A DNA stretch of 64,000 bases, taken from Prevotella sp. (GTDB lineage Bacteria > Bacteroidota > Bacteroidia > Bacteroidales > Bacteroidaceae). The stretch is taken from NCBI GenBank assembly GCA_022486815.1, contig JAKVJW010000002.1, forward strand, positions 1-64,000, read 5' to 3'. Position 1 is the first letter of the stretch, and every line of letters starts with the position of its first letter. The notes under the pieces are model-generated. The model ran no database searches and was not told the DNA's origin. It saw only the letters and a list, made by a program, of their open reading frames with translations. Of this stretch, positions 8,079 to 17,749 are shown piece by piece. A program made the translations under genes and the position numbers.

Positions 8079-8930
8079 CTAGTCCTGTGCAGGTTGAGAA
8101 CTGGTGTTTACATCTTTTTCTTTTCCGTCTTTTTTATCCTGCTGTGGCCTGCAATAGTTGATTATGGTTTTTGTCTTCCGATCGCTCAGCATCTCTACCG
8201 GCATAAAACCTTCTGTCAGACCGGTACGGATAGTCATGACTTTGAAGATACGACGGGAGAATTTTAAAAGTTTCAGTTTTTTAATCTGTTCTGCCAGTAA
8301 ATCATCATCATAATCAGTATCGTGAAGAAGGCCATGTAATACCTCGAAATACTTTTGAGGGATATTCTGGTGGGGCATTCTTGATCGGATCTGAAGCAAC
8401 TGTCTGAGAATAGCATGTTCAGGACTTTCATCACCGATTAAACGACGTATTTGTTCGGCTTTGAATTTCTCATGACGCGATAACACTTTTCCATAGACTT
8501 CTTCCATTCTGTCTCGCATATCTGCATTTGAAAGAAGATGTGTCAGTATGGGATTAGGTATTCTGTAAAGTTGAAAGTTCCATTTTAATTTTCGTAGATA
8601 TTGCATCTCCATAGGTGTTGTTACCAATATGGCATCAGCATGTTTTACCATAGACTTTTGATAGCAGAGCCGTTGGATGAATCGTTTTGTGCTAGGATGA
8701 TGCATGTTCCACTGAGAAAGGCCTCCCAAAGGAGATATGATGTAGGGGATACCCATCTTCCTGGCTTTTCGGGCTAATCGAGAAGCTTTAAGGTCCCATA
8801 CTCCAAACAGGTGAAGAAGGTCAGCTTCTGACAATCGGTCCGCACGATTACATTCACTGGCGGCTGATACATAATCCCGCCAGATGTCAATCTTTAATAC
8901 AGACTTATTGATATACAGATAGATCTTCAT
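8079..8930 (-). CDS. GT4-like glycosyltransferase N-terminal domain protein, lacking the donor-binding domain
   Basis: The first 140 or so residues read like the acceptor-side domain of a GT4 glycosyltransferase: HLFGVWDLKA, YIISPLGGLSQW and ADAILVTTPMEMQYLRKL followed by IPNP. In a complete GT4 enzyme a second Rossmann domain that binds the nucleotide sugar would follow; here the remaining 140 residues are charged and helical, without the usual E-x7-E motif. It is either a degenerate enzyme, a regulatory partner, or a divergent family. ATG 8930 is preferred over the TTG at 8936. It lies beside a GT2-type gene, so a role in surface glycans is plausible but not shown. Confidence 0.6.
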   Translation of the reverse strand: MKIYLYINKSVLKIDIWRDYVSAASECNRADRLSEADLLHLFGVWDLKASRLARKARKMGIPYIISPLGGLSQWNMHHPSTKRFIQRLCYQKSMVKHADAILVTTPMEMQYLRKLKWNFQLYRIPNPILTHLLSNADMRDRMEEVYGKVLSRHEKFKAEQIRRLIGDESPEHAILRQLLQIRSRMPHQNIPQKYFEVLHGLLHDTDYDDDLLAEQIKKLKLLKFSRRIFKVMTIRTGLTEGFMPVEMLSDRKTKTIINYCRPQQDKKDGKEKDVNTSSQPAQD

Positions 8931-8976
8931 ATTCAATATTTAAGATACAATATTCTATCAGAGTATACAGAAATCA

Positions 8977-8991
8977 GAACAAAATTTGTTC
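8977..8991. promoter_or_regulatory. Operator-like inverted repeat upstream of the GT4-like gene
   Basis: GAACAAA and TTTGTTC form a perfect 7-base inverted repeat around one A, 47 bases before the GT4-like start codon. Its size and symmetry suit a dimeric regulator, but only one copy is present and the region is AT-rich. Confidence 0.3.
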
Positions 8992-9062
8992 CATTCATAA
9001 AGCGAACCGGATATTTTTCCTCTACGTATTTACTTCTATATGACTTATATGTTTACTTTTAT

Positions 9063-10301
9063 TCAAAGTTTATGGCAGGTAAAATCATATTTATCCGTAT
9101 TCAGATAACGAAGTTTATAGTATAACGTATGCCAACTGAGACTTAGTTCATAGAAAGGCAATAAAATTGTAGGAATCGTATTATCGTAAGGGCGGATAGC
9201 CAAGCGTCCAGCCATCCATCTGACAGACAAACTGATCATTAAAGCTATGAAACCAATCCCGAATATAATCCACTTTGAAGTTATTCCACCCCAAACCATT
9301 GAAAAAATATCTGCAAGGATACTGGCATGGAAGAACAAGAGATAGAAAGCGGATATTAACCTTGGCCTTATGGTATGTTTAAGTTTCTTTTTTGTCGCAC
9401 AGTAGCATAGATGCAGGTCGCACCATGTTTTATCTGTCGGAGCTTCTTCTGTAAGCCAACTTCTGGGATCAAGTGTTACTTCAGTACCCTCTTCTTTTGC
9501 GTATTTGTTAACCAGAAAATCAAATTCCCCACGGATCAATTCCAGGTTATTCCGGAATCCCTCTTTCTTAAGAAACTCATTTTTTCTGAAACAGATATAA
9601 GGCATGTTTGTACGATAGGGAATACCGTGTTTTGCCTGGTAAACGATAGACAGTGCCGTAAATATATGTTCAAAACGCTGGTATGACGAAGCCTTGGAAT
9701 CATAGTTGGTAACGCCCAAAACCAAGTTACTTTGGCCTGTCCTGTATTTTGAAGCACATTTCAGCCATGAGCTGGAATCTGGATGACATGTAGGAGTAGT
9801 AAGCAGGATCCAGTCATATTTTGCAGCCTTGACGCCTAATGTGATCTGGAGTTTTTTACGGCTCATGTATCGGCTGGTATCAGGGATCAACGTATAGTAA
9901 AAACGGTCTCCGAATTGTTTTTTCAACTTCTTCAGGACGTATTCCGTATCACTTTCATGCGATTCTGCTACAACAATGACCTGAAAGTCTGCGTCGTAGT
10001 CCTGATAGAGGAACAAAGGCAGATTACGTTCCAATTCTGCCTTTTCGTCATGTGCGGTGATAATGATACTTACCGGTTGATCCTTTCCCTTTCGGTTCAA
10101 TAGATCTACCTGAACATCAGTCTGCTTGTCTGCATCTTCTGACTGGACATCCATCTCTTTACGACGGGTATATCCCTTCCCCCTCTTTGGTAATTTCGGA
10201 ATCCTAACCTTGAAAAGATATGGGTTCAGAAGGGAAGTGCCAAGTGTCAACGCCAGGATAATAATCCCGGTGATTATTGTAATTTGATCTATCTCTAACA
10301 T
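9063..10301 (-). CDS. Membrane-associated glycosyltransferase, family 2-like
   Basis: The 412-residue protein has an N-terminal membrane helix (about 7-27), a basic linker, a GT-A domain beginning with VSIIITAHDEKAELERNLP (about 77-95), and two or three C-terminal helices (about 320-385). This is the layout of inner-membrane GT2 enzymes that make cell-surface polysaccharides. Where the metal-binding DxD normally lies, the sequence reads LLTTPTCHPDSSSW, so the acidic pair is absent. A -7 box ends 5 bases before the ATG, which implies an almost leaderless mRNA. The GT4-like gene follows downstream. Confidence 0.75.
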   Translation of the reverse strand: MLEIDQITIITGIIILALTLGTSLLNPYLFKVRIPKLPKRGKGYTRRKEMDVQSEDADKQTDVQVDLLNRKGKDQPVSIIITAHDEKAELERNLPLFLYQDYDADFQVIVVAESHESDTEYVLKKLKKQFGDRFYYTLIPDTSRYMSRKKLQITLGVKAAKYDWILLTTPTCHPDSSSWLKCASKYRTGQSNLVLGVTNYDSKASSYQRFEHIFTALSIVYQAKHGIPYRTNMPYICFRKNEFLKKEGFRNNLELIRGEFDFLVNKYAKEEGTEVTLDPRSWLTEEAPTDKTWCDLHLCYCATKKKLKHTIRPRLISAFYLLFFHASILADIFSMVWGGITSKWIIFGIGFIALMISLSVRWMAGRLAIRPYDNTIPTILLPFYELSLSWHTLYYKLRYLNTDKYDFTCHKL

Positions 10302-10306
10302 CGGTG

Positions 10307-10314
10307 CAAAGATA
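10307..10314 (-). promoter_or_regulatory. -7 box for the GT2-like gene
   Basis: CAAAGATA on the top strand reads TATCTTTG leftward. The ATG at 10301 follows within 5 bases. Confidence 0.65.
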
Positions 10315-10344
10315 GCAATATTTTTGTATGTAAGGAAGGATTAT

Positions 10345-11502
10345 TTAGAAATCTTCTTTCAGATAACCTTTCGGAAGAGGCCTGCAGTTATATTGGCTGG
10401 CCATAACCTCTCCGTATGCACCAGCACTCCTGATAGCGATAAGGTCTCCTCTGTGACATTCATTCAGATTGATGGCTTTGTCAAAGACATCGCTGGATTC
10501 ACAGATCGGGCCTACGACATCATATTTCTGTTCAGGCATTTCACTGCTCAGGTTCTCTATTTTATGATAGGCATCATAGAGTGCCGGACGGATCAGATCG
10601 GTCATTCCTGCATCAACGATAGCAAATTGTTTGGCTACTCCTTGCTTGACATACAGCACCCGTGTGATGAGTGATCCCATCTGAGCTACGACAGCACGGC
10701 CGAGTTCGAAATGAAGAGTCTGTCCCGGACGGAGTTTCAAATATCTGGAATAGGTATCGAAATAGGCTTTGAAATCCGGAACAGGTGTTTCATTGGGATG
10801 CTTATAATCGATACCAAGTCCACCACCGACATTGATGTTCTCGATGTGGATATGATGCTCTTCCAGTTGGCTTTGGATCTCATTGATTCGGTTACATAAA
10901 GCTTTAAAAGTACTCATATCAAGAATCTGGGATCCGATATGAAAGTGCAGACCCATGAAGTGAATATTTTTCATCTTCATGGCTTCCTCTATAGCCGGTT
11001 CCATATCACGCATGGCAATGCCAAATTTGTTTTCGGCCAGTCCAGTCGTAATGTTGGCGTGAGTATGAGCATCAATATCGGGATTGATACGAAATGCAAT
11101 CTGTGCTGTCTTGCCTTTCTGTGCTGCGAGATCATTGATTACTTTCAGTTCCGGAACACTCTCGACATTAAAGCAGAAAATATCCTTATCCAAAGCATAG
11201 TCAATTTCACGGTCACTTTTCCCAACTCCGGCAAAGACGATCTTAGAAGGAGAGAATCCTGTTTCAATACATCTTCTGATCTCACCGCCACTCACACAAT
11301 CAGCGCCGAAACCTGCCTGACGAATGATGTTCAAGACCTTTGGATTAGCGTTGGCTTTAACGGCATAATGCTCTGTAAAACCTTCATGCTTTCCCTTTTC
11401 CTCCTGGATAGTCTTGAGGGTCTTCTTCAGGAGGTCTGTATCATAATAATAAAAAGGTGTATCAACCTTTTCAAATTTATCTATTGGAAAATTACCTTTC
11501 AT
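10345..11502 (-). CDS. lysA: Diaminopimelate decarboxylase
   Basis: The 385-residue PLP enzyme makes L-lysine from meso-diaminopimelate, the last step of lysine synthesis. The PLP-binding lysine is in HYAVKANANP (Lys49), the phosphate-binding glycine stretch in GGGLGIDY, and the second-subunit catalytic cysteine in CESSDVF near residue 335. Length and order match the fold III decarboxylases. It follows lysC directly (the lysC stop ends at 11503 and this ATG begins at 11502), so the two form a lysine operon. Confidence 0.95.
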   Translation of the reverse strand: MKGNFPIDKFEKVDTPFYYYDTDLLKKTLKTIQEEKGKHEGFTEHYAVKANANPKVLNIIRQAGFGADCVSGGEIRRCIETGFSPSKIVFAGVGKSDREIDYALDKDIFCFNVESVPELKVINDLAAQKGKTAQIAFRINPDIDAHTHANITTGLAENKFGIAMRDMEPAIEEAMKMKNIHFMGLHFHIGSQILDMSTFKALCNRINEIQSQLEEHHIHIENINVGGGLGIDYKHPNETPVPDFKAYFDTYSRYLKLRPGQTLHFELGRAVVAQMGSLITRVLYVKQGVAKQFAIVDAGMTDLIRPALYDAYHKIENLSSEMPEQKYDVVGPICESSDVFDKAINLNECHRGDLIAIRSAGAYGEVMASQYNCRPLPKGYLKEDF

Positions 11503-12828
11503 TTATTCTTTTTTATTGAATAGGGTATCACTTAAACTTTGAAGTGCTTTCTGTTTATCGCTTTCCTTAATGAGGAATGATATATTGTAATTACTGCCGC
11601 CATAAGAAATCATTCTTACGGGAATATTCTTCATGGCATCTGTGGCAAGCGTCTCAAATCCCAGATTACTCCAGTCCAGATCGCCTACTACACAGATAAT
11701 GCACATGTCTTCATCTACCGTGACCGTTCCATACTTTTTCAGTTCTGCAACGATTTCCTGGAGATGAACAGAATTGTCAATACTCATGGATACACCGACC
11801 TCTGAAGTTGTAATCATATCGATTGGTGTCTGGAAACTCTCAAAGATTTCAAATACTTTTCTCATGAATCCGGTAGCCAGCAGCATCCGACTCGATTTTA
11901 TCTTAATAGCTGTAATATTGTCTTTTGCCGCAACAGCCTTGATCTTTCCCCTTACAAGAACATTATCTATGATTGTCCCCGGTGCCTTTGAATCCATTGT
12001 GTTTTTCAGACGTACCGGGATTCCTGCATATTTGGCCGGTTGTACACATGTCGGATGCAGAATTTTAGCCCCGAAATAGGCGAGTTCAGCGGCTTCCTCA
12101 AAATTGAGTTGGCTGACAGCTTCCGTCTTTTCTACAATGCGCGGATCATTATTATGCATGCCATCAATATCTGTCCATATCTGAATCTCATCTGCCGGCA
12201 GGGCTGCACCGATCAGAGAAGCTGTATAATCACTGCCACCTCGTTGCAGATTGTCCACTTCACCGTAAGCATTTCTGCAAATGAACCCTTGTGTAATATA
12301 AATCTGATAACCGGAGTTTTTCTCCATCAGGTCATGGAGTTGTCCTTTAATATATTGTAGGTCCGGTTCTGCATTCTTATCTGTACGCATGAAATCAAGA
12401 GCATTCAACAAGATGGCTTTGACACCTGTCTCCTTGAGATAGTTCACCATCATATTCGTACTCATTATCTCACCTTGTGCAACAATATTTTTCTCCTCGA
12501 AACTGGTAAAAAGATCCTTTGTAAAAGACCGCAGATAGTCAAATCTTCCTTGAAGAAAAACTTTGGTCTCTTGCCTCATCTCTTTAGTAGAATAGAGTGT
12601 CTCGATATGTTTAAAATAAGTTTTCTCAAGATTATTGATAACATCATTGGCACCATCAGGATTTTTCTTGTAAAGATAATTGCTGATTTCTATAAGCGAG
12701 TTTGTTGTACCACTCATCGCAGACAATACTACAAAGGTGGGGTCGCCTGACTCCGTGATTAAAGAGGCTACTGATTTCATACGGTCCGGTGAACCGACAG
12801 AAGTACCTCCGAATTTCATTACCTTCAT
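11503..12828 (-). CDS. lysC: Aspartate kinase
   Basis: The 441-residue protein is a single-function aspartokinase, which phosphorylates aspartate at the entry to lysine, methionine and threonine synthesis. The N-terminus has the signature MKFGGTSVGS; the kinase domain runs to about residue 280 with GGSDYTASLIGAAL; two ACT domains follow from about 300 and are the usual seat of feedback inhibition. No homoserine dehydrogenase domain is attached. It is the first gene of a two-gene unit with lysA, which suggests control towards lysine. Confidence 0.95.
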   Translation of the reverse strand: MKVMKFGGTSVGSPDRMKSVASLITESGDPTFVVLSAMSGTTNSLIEISNYLYKKNPDGANDVINNLEKTYFKHIETLYSTKEMRQETKVFLQGRFDYLRSFTKDLFTSFEEKNIVAQGEIMSTNMMVNYLKETGVKAILLNALDFMRTDKNAEPDLQYIKGQLHDLMEKNSGYQIYITQGFICRNAYGEVDNLQRGGSDYTASLIGAALPADEIQIWTDIDGMHNNDPRIVEKTEAVSQLNFEEAAELAYFGAKILHPTCVQPAKYAGIPVRLKNTMDSKAPGTIIDNVLVRGKIKAVAAKDNITAIKIKSSRMLLATGFMRKVFEIFESFQTPIDMITTSEVGVSMSIDNSVHLQEIVAELKKYGTVTVDEDMCIICVVGDLDWSNLGFETLATDAMKNIPVRMISYGGSNYNISFLIKESDKQKALQSLSDTLFNKKE

Positions 12829-12886
12829 CTTCTTCTATTTTAATATATGACTCTATTGTTCTTTTTCAACCTAAGGTTTCACCAAT

Positions 12887-13597
12887 CTATTCCTCATTTA
12901 CATTAAGGGATAAGTGGTTGTATTCATTCGTTACATCACTGAAAGTGCCTTCCTTGCAGCGATATACGATTCCAGGATATTTATCAAGCATTGGAATATT
13001 GTGTGTGCTCATTACGACGGCAGTGCCTGAAGCTGTAACATTCTTGAGCAGTCTGACAATATTAGAAGCGGTTTCCGGATCCAGATTGCCTGTAGGTTCA
13101 TCAGCAATGATGATTTTCGGCTGGTTAAGAATCGCACGAGCTATGGCTATACGCTGCTGCTCTCCACCGGAAAGTTCATGAGGCATCCTGTCAATCTTAT
13201 CGACCATTTCTACTTCTGTGAGGACTTCCTCTATTCTCTCATCTATTTTTTTCTTGTCTACCCAGCCGGTAGCCTTGAGAACAAACTGAAGATTCTTTTT
13301 TATGGAACGGTCATGGAGCAATTGAAAATCCTGAAAGATAATTCCCATCTCCTTTCGTAAGGCAGGAACTTCCTTGCGTTTAAGAACTTTAAGGTCACGG
13401 CCAAGCACTTCCGCTTTATCTGCTTCATCAGGATGAAGGTCAAGTTCACAATAAAGAGTTTTCAGTAGAGAACTTTTTCCTGAACCCACTTTACCTATAA
13501 TATAGATAAATTCATTTTCATCAACATGAAAGTTGACTTGCGAAAGAATCAAATTATTCTCTTGATAGATATTTACGTTTTGATAGTCAATTAGCAT
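12887..13597 (-). CDS. ftsE: FtsE-type ABC transporter ATPase
   Basis: The 236-residue ATPase has Walker A GKVGSGKSS (about 35-43), the Q-loop region IIFQDFQLL, the signature LSGGEQQR and Walker B IIIADEPTGNLD. Sequence and size fit the FtsE/LolD/MacB group, closest in style to FtsE, which with FtsX drives envelope hydrolases at the division site. No FtsX or permease gene is next to it. It lies 58 bases upstream of lysC, so it may be read with the lysine genes. LolD is the main alternative name. Confidence 0.75.
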   Translation of the reverse strand: MLIDYQNVNIYQENNLILSQVNFHVDENEFIYIIGKVGSGKSSLLKTLYCELDLHPDEADKAEVLGRDLKVLKRKEVPALRKEMGIIFQDFQLLHDRSIKKNLQFVLKATGWVDKKKIDERIEEVLTEVEMVDKIDRMPHELSGGEQQRIAIARAILNQPKIIIADEPTGNLDPETASNIVRLLKNVTASGTAVVMSTHNIPMLDKYPGIVYRCKEGTFSDVTNEYNHLSLNVNEE

Positions 13598-13656
13598 GAT
13601 ATCTGTTTATTAATAATAGTATTTTTCTACCTGTCAAACACTTCTATTATTTATTG

Positions 13657-14313
13657 TTATTTTCTATGGTATGTTCCCATAAATTTAGCCAGTCTCCTGT
13701 CTTTATCCCAAGACGGATCGTGCCGTTTGAGAAGTTCAGCCGCCACGTCTTCTATGCGTACCCCCTTATCTACAAGTAGTACGATGAGGTGGTAGACAGC
13801 ATCTGCCGCTTCATAAACCAGATGGTCAGCATCCTTGTTGGAAGTGGCCTCAATAACCGTCTCAAGTGACTCTTCTCCAAATTTTTGTGCTATTCGGTTC
13901 GTGCCTTTCTTGAATAGGGCAGTGGTGTAACTTCCTTCCGGCATCTCCTGATGCCGCTTTTCGATAAAGTCCTGCAATTCGGATAGGAACTCAATCGGAT
14001 TATAGTTGTTTTCCTCTGCCCAGCACGTATCCGTACCTTTGTGACATACCGGTCCTTCCGGATGAACCCTTACCAATAGGGTATCACTATCACAGTCTTC
14101 CTTGATACTGACCAGGTCCAGATAGTTTCCGGAGGTTTCCCCCTTTGTCCAAAGGCACTGGCGGGAGCGGCTCCAAAAGGTCACCTTCCGGAGTTTAAGA
14201 GTTTTCTCATACGCTTCCTGATTCATATAACCAAGCATCAGGACATTTCTGGTCTTTGCATCTTGTATGATGGCGGGAACGAGTCCGTTCATTTTGTCAA
14301 AATCAATTTCCAT
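13657..14313 (-). CDS. hisIE: Bifunctional phosphoribosyl-AMP cyclohydrolase / phosphoribosyl-ATP pyrophosphatase
   Basis: The 218-residue fusion catalyses the second and third steps of histidine synthesis. The N-terminal HisI domain has the zinc-binding HPEGPVCHKGTDTCW (about 84-98) and WSRSRQCLWTKGE; the C-terminal HisE domain has RIAQKFGEESLETVIEA and LVYEAADAVYHLIVLL. Fusion of the two is usual in Bacteroidetes and enteric bacteria. It is the last gene of the hisH-hisA-hisF-hisIE run. Confidence 0.95.
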   Translation of the reverse strand: MEIDFDKMNGLVPAIIQDAKTRNVLMLGYMNQEAYEKTLKLRKVTFWSRSRQCLWTKGETSGNYLDLVSIKEDCDSDTLLVRVHPEGPVCHKGTDTCWAEENNYNPIEFLSELQDFIEKRHQEMPEGSYTTALFKKGTNRIAQKFGEESLETVIEATSNKDADHLVYEAADAVYHLIVLLVDKGVRIEDVAAELLKRHDPSWDKDRRLAKFMGTYHRK

Positions 14314-14343
14314 ATCTAATTTGTCTTAATGAAATCATTTATG

Positions 14344-15117
14344 TTACGGATTATATCTTACATTGATTCCTTGTTCCCAAAGATATTTCTTCAGATCGGG
14401 AATCTTAATCTCACCAAAGTGGAACACACTGGCTGCAAGTGCCGCATCAGCCTTACCTACAGTGAAGGCATCACGGAAATGTTCCATGGTTCCGGCACCA
14501 CCACTGGCAATGACAGGGATACTTACTTCATCAGACAGTCGGGCGAGAGCCTCGTTGGCAAATCCCTTTTGTACACCGTCATGGTCCATGCTGGTAAAGA
14601 GTATTTCTCCTGCACCACGATCAGAAACCTCTTTCGCCCAGTCAAAAAGTCCCCGTTCTACACGTTTGCGTCCACCTTCCACATAACAATGCCATCCATC
14701 AGAATCCAGTCGGGCATCAATAGCGCAGACACAGACTTGTGCTCCATAGTGACGTGCGATTTCATCGATCAGTCCTGGATTCCGGATAGCTGCACTATTG
14801 ACACTGATCTTATCAGCTCCTGCATGAAGGAGACGGTCTACATCAGATAATTCTGCGATTCCTCCACCTACGGTAAAAGGAATGTTAATTTCAGCTGCTA
14901 CTCTTGAAACCATATCCGTAAAGGTCTTCCTGCCTTCAAAACTTGCAGTAATATCCAGAAATACCAATTCGTCGGCGCCGGCATCACTATAGGCCTTGGC
15001 TAATTCTACAGGATCTCCGGCATGTCTGAGATTGACAAAATTTGTTCCTTTTACAGTCTCGCCATTCCTCACGTCAAGACAAGGTATGATGCGTTTTGCT
15101 AATCCTCTATTGTTCAT
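14344..15117 (-). CDS. hisF: Imidazole glycerol phosphate synthase, cyclase subunit
   Basis: The 257-residue (beta-alpha)8 barrel pairs with HisH and joins ammonia to PRFAR to give imidazole glycerol phosphate and AICAR. The N-terminal [19 protein letters not shown] carries the first catalytic aspartate and [14 protein letters not shown] the second. The open frame extends upstream to 15210, but the family begins at the ATG at 15117, which overlaps the end of hisA by 11 bases and suggests translational coupling. Confidence 0.95.
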   Translation of the reverse strand: MNNRGLAKRIIPCLDVRNGETVKGTNFVNLRHAGDPVELAKAYSDAGADELVFLDITASFEGRKTFTDMVSRVAAEINIPFTVGGGIAELSDVDRLLHAGADKISVNSAAIRNPGLIDEIARHYGAQVCVCAIDARLDSDGWHCYVEGGRKRVERGLFDWAKEVSDRGAGEILFTSMDHDGVQKGFANEALARLSDEVSIPVIASGGAGTMEHFRDAFTVGKADAALAASVFHFGEIKIPDLKKYLWEQGINVRYNP

Positions 15118-15835
15118 ATTCACTAATAATTTGCTTGAGGTCAATGCGGCCTTCATAGATTGATTTTCCGAAGACAACTGCCGGGATTCGGGCTTTCGCA
15201 AGTGCTTCAATATCCTTTTTATCTGCTACGCCGCCACTGGCGATCAGATGCAACTGAGGAAATTCTGTAATAATCTGCTGATAGAGTTGTATATCCGGCC
15301 CTTCTAGCATGCCGTCTTTTGATATATCGGTACAGAGGACATTCTGAACCCCACGATCAACAAATTTCTTAAGAAAGGGCAGTAGGTCCTCGCCTGAATC
15401 GTCTTTCCATCCATGGATAGATATTTTACCTTTTCTTACATCTGCACCTAGAATGAGACGGTCTGTGCCATATCTTTCCAGCCACTTGAAAAACAGATTG
15501 GGATTAGTAACAGCTATACTTCCTATTGTCACCATGGCTGCTCCATGATCGAAGGCCTTCTGAATATCCTCGTCAGTCTTAATACCTCCGCCGAAATCAA
15601 CTTTCAAGTGTGTTGCTGATGTGATGGCAGACAAAACGCTTTCATTTACAATATGTTGTGACTTGGCTCCGTCAAGATCAACGACATGAAGGCGCTTGAA
15701 TCCCATACTGTCAAAGTGCTTGGCAACTTCTTCAGGGTGTTCTGCATAGACTTTCTTCTGCAGATAGTCTCCTTGTGTAAGGCGGACACACTGGCCATTA
15801 ATGAGGTCAATAGCGGGAATGAGTTCGATATTCAT
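15107..15835 (-). CDS. hisA: ProFAR isomerase (HisA)
   Basis: The 242-residue barrel enzyme isomerises ProFAR to PRFAR in histidine synthesis. It begins with [17 protein letters not shown], which holds the catalytic aspartate, and has [13 protein letters not shown] and [16 protein letters not shown] with the second. It overlaps hisF by 11 bases and follows hisH by 39 bases. Confidence 0.95.
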   Translation of the reverse strand: MNIELIPAIDLINGQCVRLTQGDYLQKKVYAEHPEEVAKHFDSMGFKRLHVVDLDGAKSQHIVNESVLSAITSATHLKVDFGGGIKTDEDIQKAFDHGAAMVTIGSIAVTNPNLFFKWLERYGTDRLILGADVRKGKISIHGWKDDSGEDLLPFLKKFVDRGVQNVLCTDISKDGMLEGPDIQLYQQIITEFPQLHLIASGGVADKKDIEALAKARIPAVVFGKSIYEGRIDLKQIISEYEQ

Positions 15836-15874
15836 GAATCTTGTTTTTTATTATTGATCAGAAACCCAATAAAT

Positions 15875-16501
15875 TTATCCTTTTGTGATATCCAGGAAAT
15901 TCTTTAATATCTGCTCTCCGTCCTGACCACTTTTTTCGGGATGGAACTGGCAGGCATAGAAATTGTCTTTGTGCATGGCTGCACTGTACGGCTGAATATA
16001 ATTTGTGGATGCAATAGTCCATTGGCATTCCGGAACATAAAAACTATGGACGAAATATACGTATGGATGCGTTCCGATACCTTTTAATAAAGAGGATGGT
16101 TGAGCACCGTCTTCCGAGGGATCAGCTTTCAAGTCAAGTTCATTCCATCCCATAGCCGGAACTTTGTCTTCATGATGTTTGGGCTGGAAACGTTTTACGC
16201 AGGTGTTGAAGATACCGATGCAATCCGTATTTCCTTCTTCCGAATGCTTGCATAAGAGTTGCATACCGACACAAATACCCAGAACCGGTTGCTTCAGATC
16301 AGCAATTACCTGATCCAGACGGTGAGCCTTAAGGCATTCCATAGCTTCACGGGCATTACCCTGTCCTGGAAAGAGAACTCCATCAGCTTTTTTCAGAAGT
16401 TCAGGGTCATCGGTAAGTACAGGTTCTATTCCCAGTCGTTTCATTGCATGAACGACAGAATAAATATTACCGGCATTATATTTTACGATAGCTACTTTCA
16501 T
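15875..16501 (-). CDS. hisH: Imidazole glycerol phosphate synthase, glutaminase subunit
   Basis: The 208-residue class I amidotransferase supplies ammonia to HisF. The nucleophilic cysteine is in LGICVGMQLL (about residue 77) and the histidine-glutamate pair in CQFHPEKSG near 190; the start IVKYNAGNIYSV fits the family. It is the first gene of the run hisH-hisA-hisF-hisIE. The other histidine genes lie elsewhere, so the pathway is split. Confidence 0.95.
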   Translation of the reverse strand: MKVAIVKYNAGNIYSVVHAMKRLGIEPVLTDDPELLKKADGVLFPGQGNAREAMECLKAHRLDQVIADLKQPVLGICVGMQLLCKHSEEGNTDCIGIFNTCVKRFQPKHHEDKVPAMGWNELDLKADPSEDGAQPSSLLKGIGTHPYVYFVHSFYVPECQWTIASTNYIQPYSAAMHKDNFYACQFHPEKSGQDGEQILKNFLDITKG

Positions 16502-16578
16502 AATCTTTAATTCAATATCTGCACTTCTTGTTATCCAGATTTATAAATCATTTTTCCTTTAACCCTGAAGCATTTTTA

Positions 16579-17454
16579 TCATCCGAAAATTATGGTCTTA
16601 TTATGATAGGTCAGAATCTTATGCTCAATCTGTTTTGTCACAGCCCTGCTTAGGACAATCTTTTCCAGATCCTTTCCTTTGAGTGCCATACTTGACGGAG
16701 TATCTTTATGGGACACACGAACGACATCCTGTTCTATAATAGGTCCTGCATCCAGTTCTGCTGTAACATAGTGACTGGTGGCACCAATGATTTTCACACC
16801 GCGTTCCCATGCCTGGTAATAGGGGCGTGCACCTACAAAGGCCGGAAGGAAAGAGTGGTGGATATTAATGATCCGGTTAGGATAGGATCTGATCATTTCA
16901 TCTGATATAATCTGCATGTAACGAGCCAGGACGATGAAAGAGATTTTTTCCTTCTTCAACAATTCCATTTCAGCATTTTCAACTTCATTCTTATTGGAAT
17001 GATCTTTCTTGATGGACCAGACATAATATGGAATCTGAAATTGATCTGCCACATAATGCAGATCTTCGTGGTTACTTACAATACAAGGAATATCAACATT
17101 CCATTCCCCTGCCTTATAGCGGGCGAGCAGATCATACAGGCAATGGCTCATCTTACTGACAAAGATAGCCATCCGGGGCTTTTCATCGCTGAAATATAAT
17201 TGGAACTCCATCTGATACCTTTGAGCATATAAGGTGTCAAAATAATCACGGAGTTTTTCCCGTGGAATAAGAAAATTATTTAAATCCCATTCTAGACGCA
17301 TAAAGAACATTCCATCACCATAATCAACATACTGGTCAAGGTGGACGATATTTCCTTGATTGTCGGTAATAAATTTTGTTACCTCAGAAATGATACCTTG
17401 TGAGTCTGGGCAATGGAGTAATAATATAGCAGAGGGATTTGAAATCTTGTTCAT
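16579..17454 (-). CDS. purU: Formyltetrahydrofolate deformylase
   Basis: The 291-residue enzyme hydrolyses 10-formyl-THF to THF and formate, balancing one-carbon units and giving formate for purine synthesis. An N-terminal ACT domain (LLHCPDSQGIISEVTKF) precedes the formyl-transferase-fold domain, which has the catalytic asparagine-histidine part NIHHSFLPAFVGARPYYQA and the aspartate in ELDAGPIIEQD. It has its own promoter box at 17510-17517 and lies 77 bases upstream of hisH, so read-through into the histidine genes is possible. Confidence 0.93.
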   Translation of the reverse strand: MNKISNPSAILLLHCPDSQGIISEVTKFITDNQGNIVHLDQYVDYGDGMFFMRLEWDLNNFLIPREKLRDYFDTLYAQRYQMEFQLYFSDEKPRMAIFVSKMSHCLYDLLARYKAGEWNVDIPCIVSNHEDLHYVADQFQIPYYVWSIKKDHSNKNEVENAEMELLKKEKISFIVLARYMQIISDEMIRSYPNRIINIHHSFLPAFVGARPYYQAWERGVKIIGATSHYVTAELDAGPIIEQDVVRVSHKDTPSSMALKGKDLEKIVLSRAVTKQIEHKILTYHNKTIIFG

Positions 17455-17509
17455 TTTTAGTATATTTGAAACTGTCAGAAAAGTACAGAAGCCTTATCTA
17501 TTCAAGTAG

Positions 17510-17517
17510 CAAAGTTA
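17510..17517 (-). promoter_or_regulatory. -7 box for purU; nothing else seen in 17518-17749
   Basis: CAAAGTTA on the top strand reads TAACTTTG leftward, 55 bases before the purU ATG. The rest of the 295-base gap is AT-rich and shows no further clear feature. Confidence 0.6.
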
Positions 17518-17749
17518 CTAAAAAGTTTCTTATTTAAAGAAAAAAAGCTTGATTTTTAAAAGAATGAAAGTTATAATTTAACTGCTGGAGAAAATAAAAA
17601 CACATTCTGACATCAAATCTTCTCAGAAACATATCTTTTATCCATTATATATTCATTTTTCTCGTAAATATATGAGAATTGAATTTAGAATCTTTACAAA
17701 AAGTCAATCAGATTTTAAATATGAGAAAAGTCAGGTTATGAATAACCGG

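Noticed and set aside
12887..13597. Missing BtuD ATPase of the B12 transporter
   Set aside because: Its Walker and signature context is of the FtsE/LolD group and not the FecE/BtuD group, and it is far from the B12 locus.
15118..15210. 31-residue extension of hisF
   Set aside because: It lies inside hisA, and HisF proteins begin at [10 protein letters not shown].
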